Below, one piece after another: positions 24,373 through 33,079 of a stretch of 42,694 bases of DNA; position 1 is the stretch's first letter; every line of letters starts with the position of its first letter. Location: contig NZDS01000193.1 in NCBI GenBank assembly GCA_002690215.1, forward strand, positions 1-42,694. Reading direction: 5' to 3'. Under the pieces are notes generated by a model. It saw only the letters and a program-made list of their open reading frames with translations, was not told where the DNA came from and ran no database searches. A program made the translations under genes and the position numbers. Source of the DNA: Rhodospirillaceae bacterium. GTDB lineage: Bacteria; Pseudomonadota; Alphaproteobacteria; UBA2966.

Positions 24373-25803
24373 ATGAAACTTTTCGAGCCCCTCGACATCA
24401 ACGGCTGCGTGATACCTAACCGCATCCTGGTGCCGGCCATGGTGACGCGGCTCTCGGGCGAAGACGGTCTCGTCAACCGGGATATCACGGATCGCTACGT
24501 ACGTTACGCCGAGGGCGGCGCCGGCCTGATCGTAGTCGAGGCCATGGCGGTTCACGGTGCCAAGTCGGGCCCGCTGTTGCGCATCAGCGACGACAGTTAC
24601 CTGCCGGGCTTAAGCGAAATGGTGCGCCGCGTTCACGATACTTCGGATAGCAAGATCGTGCCCCAGATCATCCATTTCCTGAAGATCGCGCGCTCGGGCT
24701 GGCGCCAGACGATCGACATGCTGGACGAGGCCGACATCGACGCCATCGTGGGGCATTTCGGGGCCGCCGCGGCGCGTGCCCGCGAGGCCGGTTTCGATGG
24801 TGCCGAGCTGCATTCGGCGCATGCCTACACGCTGTCCTCGTTCATCTCGCGGCGCAATCCGCGCAATGACGACTACGGCGGCAGCCTGGAAAACCGGCTC
24901 AGGCTGATCGGCCGGGTGATGAACGAGGTGCGGCGCCAGGCCGGCGACGATTTTGCCGTCGGCGTACGCATCGATGCCGAGGAATTCATCCGCGGCGGCT
25001 ATACCGTCGAAGAAGGCAAGCTGATCGCGCTACGCCACGCCCAGCTCGGCTGCGACTACATCTCGCTCTCCGTCGGCGGCAAGTTCGAAGATGCCGAGCA
25101 CCACCCGGGCAAGGTGCTGCACGCCTACTCAGGCTATTCCGGTGAACGCGCCATGCCTGATGCCTGGCACCCCGACATGACCCACGTCGACCTGGCGGCC
25201 GAGACCAAGAGCTTTATCAACGCCAAAGGGTTCCAAACCCCCATCGTCACCGCCGGCAAGATTTGGAAGCCCGAGGATGCCGAGCAGATCCTCGAGGAGG
25301 GCCGGGCCGACGTTTTGGGTATCGCGCGCCAAATGCTGGCCGATCCCGACTGGCCCAACAAAATCAAGCGCGGCGAATCCGAGCGCATCGTGGTTTGCGA
25401 TTTTTGCAATATCTGCAAGATCCTGGACGGCGAGCATCGGCCGGTCAACTGCTACCTCTGGCCCAAGGGCGCCGTACAAGCACCGCCCGATGCGCCCGGA
25501 GAAGGACCGACCTGGGGCCCGGGCGGCGGCGATTTGCAGGTCGCGTTTCAGGGCGGCGAGGCGCGCCTGACGTGGTCGAAAGCGGAGGGCAGCGTTGCCG
25601 GCTACGACGTCTATCGGGCTGCAGACGATGGCGCCATGTCGGTGATCGAGGCCTCCAAGTCAAGACGTTGGAACGACCGCTCCGCCATGGCTGGTATGCG
25701 CTATCACTACTACGTGCGGGCCTACGACCCGGCCGGCCGCCCCAGTCCGCCCTCGAACACGGTGCTGCTGGAGCCCGAGCTGCCGAATTATGGGGCCCGC
25801 TAG
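24373..25803 (+). CDS. OYE/2,4-dienoyl-CoA reductase-type flavin oxidoreductase fused to a fibronectin III domain
   Basis: The 476-residue protein starts with an FMN TIM barrel of the NADH:flavin oxidoreductase family (residues 1-340), with ELHSAHAYTLSSF and the NPRNDDYGGSLENR loop. A [4Fe-4S] motif follows, C342-x2-C345-x2-C348-x11-C360, slightly different from the usual C-x2-C-x3-C. Instead of the C-terminal FAD/NADPH module of 2,4-dienoyl-CoA reductase it has a Gly/Pro linker and one fibronectin type III domain (about 386-467) with ARLTWSKAEGSVAGYDVYRA, W433, GMRYHYYVRAYDPAG and SNTVLLEP. Fn3 is usually found on extracellular proteins, and there is no signal peptide. Electrons must come from a partner protein, and the Fn3 may be the docking surface. 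The FNR-type box upstream fits low-oxygen expression. Confidence 0.9.
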   Translation: MKLFEPLDINGCVIPNRILVPAMVTRLSGEDGLVNRDITDRYVRYAEGGAGLIVVEAMAVHGAKSGPLLRISDDSYLPGLSEMVRRVHDTSDSKIVPQIIHFLKIARSGWRQTIDMLDEADIDAIVGHFGAAAARAREAGFDGAELHSAHAYTLSSFISRRNPRNDDYGGSLENRLRLIGRVMNEVRRQAGDDFAVGVRIDAEEFIRGGYTVEEGKLIALRHAQLGCDYISLSVGGKFEDAEHHPGKVLHAYSGYSGERAMPDAWHPDMTHVDLAAETKSFINAKGFQTPIVTAGKIWKPEDAEQILEEGRADVLGIARQMLADPDWPNKIKRGESERIVVCDFCNICKILDGEHRPVNCYLWPKGAVQAPPDAPGEGPTWGPGGGDLQVAFQGGEARLTWSKAEGSVAGYDVYRAADDGAMSVIEASKSRRWNDRSAMAGMRYHYYVRAYDPAGRPSPPSNTVLLEPELPNYGAR

Positions 25804-25815
25804 CGCGGCGCCGAA

Positions 25816-25924
25816 CCCCCTCCCTATCCCTCCCCCTGGAAGGTGGAGGGGACTCGAGAGGCGCAGAATTGGACGGCTGATGCCCGCTCCCTCCACCGAT
25901 TCGGGGGAGGGTGAGGGAGGGGGG
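25816..25924. repeat. Dispersed G/C-rich intergenic inverted repeat, copy 1
   Basis: Arms of about 21 bases at 25816-25836 (C-rich, CCCCCTCCCTAT start) and 25903-25924 (G-rich) are inverted copies with 19/21 matches. The left arm is followed by a short GGAAGGTGGAGGGG hairpin partner. It fills the space between the convergent OYE and SDR genes and shares an exact 21-base core with copy 2 at 29184. The G-rich arm has four close G-runs and could form a quadruplex. It may also serve as terminator. Confidence 0.7.
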
Positions 25925-25925
25925 C

Positions 25926-26693
25926 TTACGGCCGGGGCGCGGCGATCGTCGCGCCGCCGTCGATCACCATGGTCTGGCCAGTCATAAAGCCCGCCGAATC
26001 GGAAGCCAAATAAACTGCCGCGCCGGCGATCTCGTCGGGCTCGGCGATACGGCGCAGAGGCGCGTTGCGCACGGTGCGTTCGTAGATCTCCGGGTTCTCC
26101 CACAGCGCCCGGGCGAAGTCGGTGCGCACCAGGCCGGGTGCTATGCAGTTGATGCGCACGTTGGCCGGGCCCCACTCCACCGCCAGGCTGCGCGCCACCT
26201 GGAAATCGGCAGCTTTCGAGATGCAGTAGGCCGCCAAGGCCCCATCGCCACGGTAGCCGCCCACCGAGGAAACAATAATGACCGAGCCGGAGCCTTTTTC
26301 GGCCATCTGCGGATAGACCATGTTGCAGATCCAGATGTTGCTGCGGATGTTGCATTCCAGGGTGCGGTCGAGGGCGTCGTCGGGGATGTCGGCGAGTGGC
26401 CCGAAGTGGGGATTGACGGCAGCGTTGCAGACCAAAACGTCGATCGAGCCCCAGGCCGCATTGGTTTCGTCGATCAGGTTCTGAAGCTGTTCCTTGTGGC
26501 GGATGTGGCAGGGAATGGCCATGGCCTGGCCGCCCTTTTCGCGTATGCCGGCCGCCACTTCCTCGCACTTGTCCGCCTTGCGGCTGGAGATCACAACCTT
26601 GGCGCCGAACTCGGCGTAGCGCTCGGCGATGGCCCGGCCAATACCCTTGGTCGAACCCGTGATCACCGCCACCTTGTCTGTCATCTGGAACAT
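25926..26693 (-). CDS. Short-chain dehydrogenase/reductase (classical SDR)
   Basis: The 255-residue protein has the classical SDR motifs: the TGSTKGIG cofactor loop (residues 12-19), CNAAV (about 89-93), catalytic S143, Y156 and K160 (SSVGGYRG, AAYCISK), and a C-terminal GQTMVIDGGATI end as in FabG/BDH-like enzymes. SRK after beta-2 favours NADP. ATG 26693 is preferred: AAGGA lies a few bases upstream and the cofactor loop follows at the right distance, while the frame's upstream extension to 26807 is not family-like. It is convergent with the OYE-Fn3 gene and divergent from the MetE-like gene. It should oxidise or reduce a hydroxy/keto compound; the substrate is unknown. Confidence 0.9.
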   Translation of the reverse strand: MFQMTDKVAVITGSTKGIGRAIAERYAEFGAKVVISSRKADKCEEVAAGIREKGGQAMAIPCHIRHKEQLQNLIDETNAAWGSIDVLVCNAAVNPHFGPLADIPDDALDRTLECNIRSNIWICNMVYPQMAEKGSGSVIIVSSVGGYRGDGALAAYCISKAADFQVARSLAVEWGPANVRINCIAPGLVRTDFARALWENPEIYERTVRNAPLRRIAEPDEIAGAAVYLASDSAGFMTGQTMVIDGGATIAAPRP

Positions 26694-26824
26694 TCTTTTT
26701 CCTTCGTCTCGAGCCCCGTTGGCGACAATAAAGAGCGGCTGGCGACGGTTCAAGCCGGGGTGGTTTGGCGGCGTCGGGCTCCTATATCGCTCGTTGAAGA
26801 AGGACATCCAGCGAGGAAGAGTAA

Positions 26825-27925
26825 GTGGCTCCGAACAATCCCCCTTTTCGCGCCGAACACGTCGGCAGCCTGCTGCGCCCCAAGAAGCTGACCCAGGCCT
26901 TTCGCGCCCACGGCGAGGGCCGGTTGAATGATGCCGAATTCGCTGCCATCCAGGACCAGTGCATCCGTGACGTGGTCAAACTTCAGGAAGACATTGGGCT
27001 CAAGTCGATCACCGACGGCGAGTTCCGCCGCGCGTCTTATTGGTCCCACTTCGTGGAAACCGTCGAGGGCTTCGGCGTGCGCCCGGCGCGCTTCAAGTTT
27101 CGCGACGCCGAGGGCGTCGAGCAGGATTTCCTCGCTCCCATCGCCGAGGGCCGGGTGGCGCGCAACCGGAGTATCTCGGGCGGCGAATACGAATTCCTCG
27201 CCGCCACCACCCGCGAGACTCCCAAGGTCACGATCCCTTCGCCGCCGACCATGCATTTCTGGGGCGGTGCCGGCGAAACCGATTCGGTCTATCCGGACGT
27301 CGAAACCTTCTTCGCCGACCTGGCCTTGGTCTACCGGGCCGAGATCGGCGCCCTGGCCGAAGCCGGCGCGCGCTACGTCCAGGTCGACGAAGTGCCGTTG
27401 GCCATGCTCTGCGACCAAAACGTCCGAGATCGCCTGGCGGAAGGCGGCGAGGACGCGGAACGCCTGATCGAGCGCTACATCGAGCTCATCAACGCCTGCG
27501 TCGGCGACCGCCCGCCCGGCCTGACCATCGGCCTGCACCTCTGCCGCGGCAACTTCAAGGGGCGCTGGCTGACCCAAGGCGGCTATGACGCCGTGGCCGA
27601 GAAGATGTTCACTGGCATCGACGTCGACGCCTTCTTCCTCGAATACGACACGCCGCGGGCCGGAGACTTCGCCCCATTGCGCTTCGTGCCGGAGGGAAAG
27701 TCGGTGGTGCTCGGTCTGGTCACGACAAAATCCCCGGAACTTGAAAAGCCCGACGACCTAAAGAGCCGCATCGACGAAGCGGCAAAGGTCGTGCCCTTGG
27801 ATCGGCTGGCGCTGTCGCCACAATGCGGGTTCGCTTCGACGGTTGCCGGTAACCCGGTGACAGAAGAGGACGAGATCAAGAAGCTCTCGTTGATTGTCGA
27901 CGTGGCGCGCGAGGTGTGGGGGTAG
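26825..27925 (+). CDS. Short cobalamin-independent methionine synthase-like protein (MetE C-terminal/UROD-like fold)
   Basis: The 366-residue protein aligns with the C-terminal catalytic half of MetE only. It has RAEHVGSLLRP at the start, KSITDGEFRR, YVQVDEVPLAML, GLHLCRGNFKGRW and LSPQCGFAST, with the histidine/cysteine positions that bind zinc. MetE proper is about 750 residues; these half-length forms (COG0620) are methyl- or alkyl-thiol transferases whose acceptor is often unknown, and include epoxyalkane:CoM transferase-like enzymes. The start is GTG 26825 behind a GAGGAAGAG tract. It is divergent from the SDR gene and ends six bases before the stop of the convergent MFS gene. No metH or met genes are adjacent, so a methionine role is uncertain. 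Confidence 0.85.
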   Translation: MAPNNPPFRAEHVGSLLRPKKLTQAFRAHGEGRLNDAEFAAIQDQCIRDVVKLQEDIGLKSITDGEFRRASYWSHFVETVEGFGVRPARFKFRDAEGVEQDFLAPIAEGRVARNRSISGGEYEFLAATTRETPKVTIPSPPTMHFWGGAGETDSVYPDVETFFADLALVYRAEIGALAEAGARYVQVDEVPLAMLCDQNVRDRLAEGGEDAERLIERYIELINACVGDRPPGLTIGLHLCRGNFKGRWLTQGGYDAVAEKMFTGIDVDAFFLEYDTPRAGDFAPLRFVPEGKSVVLGLVTTKSPELEKPDDLKSRIDEAAKVVPLDRLALSPQCGFASTVAGNPVTEEDEIKKLSLIVDVAREVWG

Positions 27926-27931
27926 CTCCAC

Positions 27932-29116
27932 CTACGCCCTTCGCCGAACCAACCCGATCGTCCCCAGCGACAGCACCAGCACCACGCCCATCAAGACAAA
28001 CACTAGATTCGGCTGCCCGGTGTCGAGGATCAGGCCGAACAGCACGGGCGTGACCGCAGCGCCGACGTTCAGACCCGTCATGACGAAGCCGAAGACGCGG
28101 CCCGAGGCGCCTGGCGGGGTGGCAGCGCGGACCATCATGTCGCGGGTGGGGCGGATGGCGCCGAGCATGAGGCCGACGAAGCCGAGCGAGAGGCCGAGCG
28201 CCACGGCGCCGAGGGGGAGGCCGGCAACGGCGAAAAGTACAATGGCGCCGAGGATCAAACCGATTGCCGTCACCAGGCCATGGCGGTGGGTGCGGTCGGC
28301 AAGCGGGCCGCCGAGCAGGATGCCCAGCGTCGAGACCACCAGGAAGACGGTGAGGACCGAGTTCGCCGTTCCCAGGGCCAGGCCGTGATGGTCGACCATG
28401 GCGCTGACGCCGAAAGCGTGCATGCCCGAGGTGACGGTCGCCATCAGGACATAGAATCCGAACAGTATGAGGATCTGGGGTGCCAGCAGCATCCGTGCCG
28501 TGGCCGCTGGGGCGCTGGCCCGGACCTCGCTCGGTGTCGTGTCATCCTGCAGCCAGTGGCCCCAGAGCAGCAGCGGCACCGCGATGGCGGCGATGGCCAG
28601 ACCAACGCCAACGACGGCAGGACGCCAGCCCAATTCTGCCGCCAACACCGTCATGGTCATGGGCGCCAGCGCGAACCCGGCGTAGCCGGCGAAGGTATGC
28701 AGGCTGAAGGCGCGGCCGATGCGGGGCGTGGCGACGGAGCCGTTCAAGATCGCGTAGTCGGCCGGGTGGAAGACGCTGTTGCCCAGGCCCGATAGTGCCG
28801 CTCCGGCGACGATGGCCCAGTAGCCTGGCGCCAAACCGATCACTGCGATTCCCAGCCCGGTCAGCGCTACCCCCGCCACCAGCACCGGCCGGGCGCCGAT
28901 GCGGTCGACCAGGAAGCCGGCCGGGATCTGTCCGATACCGGACGCCACGCTCATCGCCGTCATGATCAGACCTAACGCCGCGTAGCTGACGCCGAACTCG
29001 ACCTTGAGCAGCGGAAACAGCGGCTGCACGGTGAGAAAGGCGAAGTGGCTGGCGGCGTGGCCGATGCCGATCAAGGCGATGATCGGGCCGAAGCGGCTGA
29101 CGGTGGTGTCGGTCAA
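27932..29116 (-). CDS. MFS transporter
   Basis: The protein (about 394 residues from a TTG at 29116) has around 12 hydrophobic segments. It carries the MFS loop motif GFLVDRIGARPVLVAG between helices 2 and 3, FHPADYAIL in the region of helices 4-5, and PLADRTHRHG in the second half. No ATG lies in frame near the first helix (FGPIIALIGIGHAASHF). A TTG with a GGGGAA tract just upstream is the most likely start. Upstream the frame stays open to 29365 only through the G/C-rich repeat, giving an unbelievable proline/glycine-rich leader. As the last gene on this strand after the HyuA3/HyuB3 operon it may import the substrate or export a product, though 175 bases of repeat-rich DNA separate them. 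Confidence 0.85.
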   Translation of the reverse strand: MTDTTVSRFGPIIALIGIGHAASHFAFLTVQPLFPLLKVEFGVSYAALGLIMTAMSVASGIGQIPAGFLVDRIGARPVLVAGVALTGLGIAVIGLAPGYWAIVAGAALSGLGNSVFHPADYAILNGSVATPRIGRAFSLHTFAGYAGFALAPMTMTVLAAELGWRPAVVGVGLAIAAIAVPLLLWGHWLQDDTTPSEVRASAPAATARMLLAPQILILFGFYVLMATVTSGMHAFGVSAMVDHHGLALGTANSVLTVFLVVSTLGILLGGPLADRTHRHGLVTAIGLILGAIVLFAVAGLPLGAVALGLSLGFVGLMLGAIRPTRDMMVRAATPPGASGRVFGFVMTGLNVGAAVTPVLFGLILDTGQPNLVFVLMGVVLVLSLGTIGLVRRRA

Positions 29117-29183
29117 GGTGTTCCCCGCATGCCCGCCAGCATAGGCGATATGGGGCGAACACTCGTCGGCAATTTCGTCACAG

Positions 29184-29281
29184 CCCCCTCCCTCACCCTC
29201 CCCCGGTTCTGGGGAGGGAGCTGTTATCGGTCGTACCTTTCTTCCCCCTCTCCCGCTTGCGGGGGAGGGCCGGGGAGGGGG
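29184..29281. repeat. Dispersed G/C-rich intergenic inverted repeat, copy 2
   Basis: A C-rich arm at 29184-29204 is identical over 21 bases to the reverse complement of the G-rich arm of copy 1 (25903-25923). It is followed by a short hairpin (CCTCCCCC, GGTTCT, GGGGAGG) and then a G-rich arm at 29261-29281. It occupies most of the gap between hyuB3 and the MFS gene. If the two genes share a transcript, it may attenuate readthrough to the transporter. Confidence 0.7.
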
Positions 29282-29291
29282 TGGTTCCAAC

Positions 29292-31022
29292 TCATCGTGG
29301 CTTGGCACGCAGCGCGGCGGTCGCCGCTTCGTCCAGCGCCAGATCTTCACCGACTGCCACGCCAAACAGCTTGCGGGCCTGTTGGCGGCTGTAGTACCCG
29401 CGCACCAAGTCCTCTACCACTAGCGCCGGATCGCGCTCGAAGGGATCGCCATAGCCGCCACCGCCGGGCGTAGAGACCCGCACCAGATCGCCGGCCTGGA
29501 GTTCTATGTCCTGGGCCTTGGAAAGGTGGGGCGGCGTGTAGCTGTCGCCGCCGTGTTCCACCGTTACCCGATTGACGCCGCCCGTGTGGCCACCAAGGGC
29601 CCCGTTGGGTCCTACCCGGCCGTGGTCCATGACCATCGAGGCGCGGGCCTCGCCGCGGCGCAGCCGAACCGCGTAGTTGACACCGAAGCCGCCGCGGTGG
29701 CGGCCGGCGCCACCCGAGCCCTGGTGCAGCGAATATTCCTCGAACAGCACGGGATAGCGCTGCTCCATGACCTCGATGGGCGTGGTTTTGGAGATGCCGA
29801 TGGTCGAGCAGCCGTTGCTCAGGCCGTCGCTGTGGCGCGAGCCGCCGTAGCCGCCGCCCGAGATCACGTACATGACGTAACCGCGGTCGCCGGCCGGATC
29901 GACCCCGCCCAGCGCGAAGTTGCCCGAGGTGCCGGCGGGAGCGGCGAACAGGCGCTCGGGCAGGACCTCGACCAGGGCGTCGAAGACCGCTTCGGCGATG
30001 CGCTGGCTGACCTCGGCAGCGCAGCCCGAGACCGGCCGCGGGTAGTGGGCGTGCAAAAAAGTACCGTCGGGCGGCGTGATGTGCAGGGGCTCGAAGGTGC
30101 CGGCGTTGATCGGCACCTCGGGGAAGATGTGCTTGATGGCTAGATAGACCGACGACATGGTGGTGGCCAGCACCGAATTCATGGGACCGCGGCAGGGCGG
30201 ACTGGAGCCGGCGAAATCGAAATGGAGCGCGCTTTCGCGCTTTTCGATACTCACCTTGATGTCGAGAGGCTGGTCGACCACGCCGTCAGAATCGACGGAC
30301 GCCTGGCCCTGGTAGGTGCCGTCCGGGATCTCGTCCAAGCGCGCCCGCATCTGGCGCGCGGCGCGGCGGCGCAGCTCGGCGATGCCATCGAGAACGACAT
30401 CGCGTCCATAGCGGTCCAAAAGTGCGGCCAGCCGCCGCTCGCCCACCGCCAGGGCCGAGGCCTGGGCGCTGATGTCGCCGATGCGCTGGTCGGCGATGCG
30501 GATGTTGGAGAGGATGATGGCCAGGATCTCGTCGTCGACCTGACCCTCCTTGTAGAGCTTGACCGGCGGCAGCCTCAGGCCTTCCTGTTCGACCTCGGTG
30601 GCATTGGCCGAAAAGCCGCCCGGCACCATGCCGCCGGTGTCGGGCCAGTGACCTGTGTTGGCCAGCCAAAAGAGCATCTCGCCTTCATAAAAGAACGGCC
30701 GATAGAAGCGCACGTCCATCAGATGGGTGCCGCCGAGGTAGGGATCGTTGGCTATCACGACGTCACCGGGCCGCGGGTCCTTGATGCGCTCGGCAACATA
30801 GCGGGTGCCGAACTGCATGGTGCCGACGAAGACCGGCAGCCCGAGGTCACCCTGGGCAATGAGGGCGCCGTCGTCAGGGCCGTAGATGCCGTCCGAGCGA
30901 TCCAGCGCCTCCGAGATCACCGGGCTGAAGGCGGCCCGCACGAAGGCCAGGTCCATCTCGTTGCAGACCTGCTTGAGGCCGTTCTGGATGACCGCCAGGG
31001 TGACCGGGTCGAGGCCGCTCAC
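29292..31022 (-). CDS. hyuB: Hydantoinase B/oxoprolinase family, beta subunit (HyuB3)
   Basis: The 576-residue protein begins SGLDPVTLAVIQNGL and holds the signatures NDPYLGGTHLMDVR and PGGGGYGDPFERDP. The start is GTG 31022, which overlaps the HyuA3 stop codon (GTGA); the open frame further upstream to 31181 is an arginine-rich shadow of hyuA3. It should form the beta subunit of an ATP-dependent cyclic amidase with HyuA3. It is the last gene of the operon with the Mo-hydroxylase and the 6-hydroxynicotinate-reductase-like gene, so ring opening of a reduced lactam is the natural guess. Carboxylase-type relatives (acetone or acetophenone carboxylase) carry extra small subunits that are not found here. 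Confidence 0.9.
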   Translation of the reverse strand: MSGLDPVTLAVIQNGLKQVCNEMDLAFVRAAFSPVISEALDRSDGIYGPDDGALIAQGDLGLPVFVGTMQFGTRYVAERIKDPRPGDVVIANDPYLGGTHLMDVRFYRPFFYEGEMLFWLANTGHWPDTGGMVPGGFSANATEVEQEGLRLPPVKLYKEGQVDDEILAIILSNIRIADQRIGDISAQASALAVGERRLAALLDRYGRDVVLDGIAELRRRAARQMRARLDEIPDGTYQGQASVDSDGVVDQPLDIKVSIEKRESALHFDFAGSSPPCRGPMNSVLATTMSSVYLAIKHIFPEVPINAGTFEPLHITPPDGTFLHAHYPRPVSGCAAEVSQRIAEAVFDALVEVLPERLFAAPAGTSGNFALGGVDPAGDRGYVMYVISGGGYGGSRHSDGLSNGCSTIGISKTTPIEVMEQRYPVLFEEYSLHQGSGGAGRHRGGFGVNYAVRLRRGEARASMVMDHGRVGPNGALGGHTGGVNRVTVEHGGDSYTPPHLSKAQDIELQAGDLVRVSTPGGGGYGDPFERDPALVVEDLVRGYYSRQQARKLFGVAVGEDLALDEAATAALRAKPR

Positions 31023-33079
31023 GGCTCTACCTTGACGATGAGATTGCCGATGGCGTCGAGGTGAGCCCGGTCGCCGGGCTCGATGACCGAGGTGCAGTCG
31101 CTCTGGCGCACGATGGCCGGGCCGGTGATGACGGCATCGGCCGGCAAACGGGAGCGGGCGTAGACCGGTGTCTCTTGCCAACCCTCGGTGAACCAGGTGC
31201 GCCAGCGCGCGATCTCGGCCCCGGCCAGCGTGGCGGCGCGCTCGCCCGTCGCCAGGGCGGCGAGATCAAAACCCTGGCGGCGGCCGATGGCGGCGGTGTG
31301 CAGGTTGACCAGCAAGGGCCTGATCTCCGGCAGCTCGACCATGAAGCGCTGCCAGTAGGCCTCGGCGAAGGCGTCGCGTAGCCCCGTGACAGTCAATTCC
31401 CGGCCCGGCACGGGCACGGTCAACACGTGGGTCTGGCCCTGGAACTGGAGATCGGCAAAATGCAGGAATTCGATCCGCTCGACGGCCACGGCCTCGCGCT
31501 CGATGGTTTGGCGGCCGTTGGCAATCTGCTCGGCGATGATGCTGCGGGCGGCTTCGATGTCCAAATCGGCGAGCAGCACGTTCAACGTGTTGACGTAGTC
31601 GTGGCGGACGTCGGCGCTGAGACAGCCGATGGCGTTGGTGATGCCGGGCCGGGCCGGCAGCAGCACCTCGGGGATGCCGAGTTCGCGGGCCAGGGCGGCG
31701 GCGTGCATGGGGCCGGCACCGCCGAAGGCAAAGAGCTTGAAGTCGCGCGGATCGTGGCCTCGCGAGAGGCTGACCATGCGGATGGCGCCGGCCATCAAAT
31801 TGTTGCCGACGCTCAGGATGGCGGCTGCGGCCTGCTCGCCGTCGAGGCCGAGAGGAGCGCCGATGTGTTGCGCCATGAGGTCGCACACGTGATCGCGGCT
31901 GACCGGGTTGTCGACCGCCAAAAGATCGTCCGGATCGAGGCGCCCGAGCACCAGATTGGCATCCGTCATGGTGGGGGTTCGGCCGCCGCGGCCATAGCAG
32001 ATGGGGCCGGGATCGGCACCGGCACTTTCGGGTCCCACGACCAGCATGCCGGCGTCGTCGATGCGGGCGATGGAGCCGCCGCCGGCACCGATGGTGTGAA
32101 CGTCGACCATGGGCACGTGGATCGGCGTGGCGTACATCAAATCGAGCTCGGCGGTGACCTGGGGCACGCCATGGAGTACCAGGCCGACGTCCGAAGAGGT
32201 GCCGCCCATGTCGTAGGTAATGACACGGTCGATGCCGGCCGCCCGGGTGGTGGCGGCGGCCGCCATGACGCCCGAGGCCGGTCCCGACATCACCGTGTGA
32301 ACCGCGGCTTCGCTGACGATGGAGGCCGAAACGGAGCCGCCGTTGCCTTGCATGACCATCAGCTCATGGCCAAAGCCCTGTTCCGCCAGCTCGTTCTGCA
32401 GGCGCTCGATGTAGGCTGCCAACACCGGCTGCACGGCGGCATTGACGGCGGCCGTGGTGCCGCGTTCGTACTCGCGAAATTCAGACAGAATGCGGTGCCC
32501 GGCGGTGACGTAGCGGTTGGGCCAGTGCGTACGAGCCAGTTCCAGCACCCTGAGTTCATGCACCGGATTGCGGTAGCTGTGCAGGAAATGCACGACCAGG
32601 GACTGGCAGCCGGCCGCCGCCAGCTCGGCCATGGCGGCGATCACCGCGTCTTCGTCGAGCGCCACCACGACCTCGCCCTCGGCGTCCAGGCGTTCCGGCA
32701 CCTCGAGCCGGAGCTGGCGCGGGATCAGGGGCTCGAAGCTGCCCAGCAGGCCATAGGGTTGGGGCCGGGTACGGCGGCCGAGCTCCAATACGTCGCGAAA
32801 GCCCTGGGTGGTGATCAGGCCGCAGCGCGCGATCTTGCGCTCCAGGAGTGCGTTGGTGGTGGTCGTGGTGCCGTGGTTGAGGCTTTGCAGCCGCTCCAGC
32901 GCCACCTCTGCCTCGTCCAGCGCCGCCAGCACGCCGAAGGCCTGATTATCGGGTGTGGTCAGCACCTTGGCGATGCGCACGCTGCCGCTGGCCTTGTCGA
33001 CCACCATGAGGTCGGTGAAGGTGCCTCCCACGTCGACACCCACATCAAGGCCCGCAGGAGCGCTTTTATTGGCGCTCAT
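31019..33079 (-). CDS. hyuA: Hydantoinase A/oxoprolinase family, alpha subunit (HyuA3)
   Basis: The 686-residue protein has the ATPase phosphate motifs GVDVGGTFTDLMVV (about residue 13) and ITYDMGGTSSDVGLV, LNHGTTTTTNALLER and ESAGADPGPICYGRGG. Its ATG overlaps the UPF0280 stop (ATGA) and its stop overlaps the HyuB3 GTG, so three proteins are translated in a chain. In the reductive nicotinate route of Eubacterium barkeri the reduced lactam, 1,4,5,6-tetrahydro-6-oxonicotinate, is opened by an amidohydrolase (enamidase). No such gene is present here, and HyuA3/HyuB3 occupies its place. That role is inference from order; the sequence itself only supports ATP-dependent hydrolysis of some cyclic amide. 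Confidence 0.9.
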   Translation of the reverse strand: MSANKSAPAGLDVGVDVGGTFTDLMVVDKASGSVRIAKVLTTPDNQAFGVLAALDEAEVALERLQSLNHGTTTTTNALLERKIARCGLITTQGFRDVLELGRRTRPQPYGLLGSFEPLIPRQLRLEVPERLDAEGEVVVALDEDAVIAAMAELAAAGCQSLVVHFLHSYRNPVHELRVLELARTHWPNRYVTAGHRILSEFREYERGTTAAVNAAVQPVLAAYIERLQNELAEQGFGHELMVMQGNGGSVSASIVSEAAVHTVMSGPASGVMAAAATTRAAGIDRVITYDMGGTSSDVGLVLHGVPQVTAELDLMYATPIHVPMVDVHTIGAGGGSIARIDDAGMLVVGPESAGADPGPICYGRGGRTPTMTDANLVLGRLDPDDLLAVDNPVSRDHVCDLMAQHIGAPLGLDGEQAAAAILSVGNNLMAGAIRMVSLSRGHDPRDFKLFAFGGAGPMHAAALARELGIPEVLLPARPGITNAIGCLSADVRHDYVNTLNVLLADLDIEAARSIIAEQIANGRQTIEREAVAVERIEFLHFADLQFQGQTHVLTVPVPGRELTVTGLRDAFAEAYWQRFMVELPEIRPLLVNLHTAAIGRRQGFDLAALATGERAATLAGAEIARWRTWFTEGWQETPVYARSRLPADAVITGPAIVRQSDCTSVIEPGDRAHLDAIGNLIVKVEP

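Noticed and set aside
29117-29365. N-terminal extension of the MFS protein
   Set aside because: It translates the G/C-rich repeat into Pro/Gly/Arg-rich sequence and overlaps the 3' end of hyuB3; homologues begin at the first membrane helix.
29292-33079. HyuA3/HyuB3 as acetone or acetophenone carboxylase
   Set aside because: The extra small subunits and zinc-binding gamma subunit of those enzymes are not present nearby; the context with a lactam-producing reductase favours hydrolysis.
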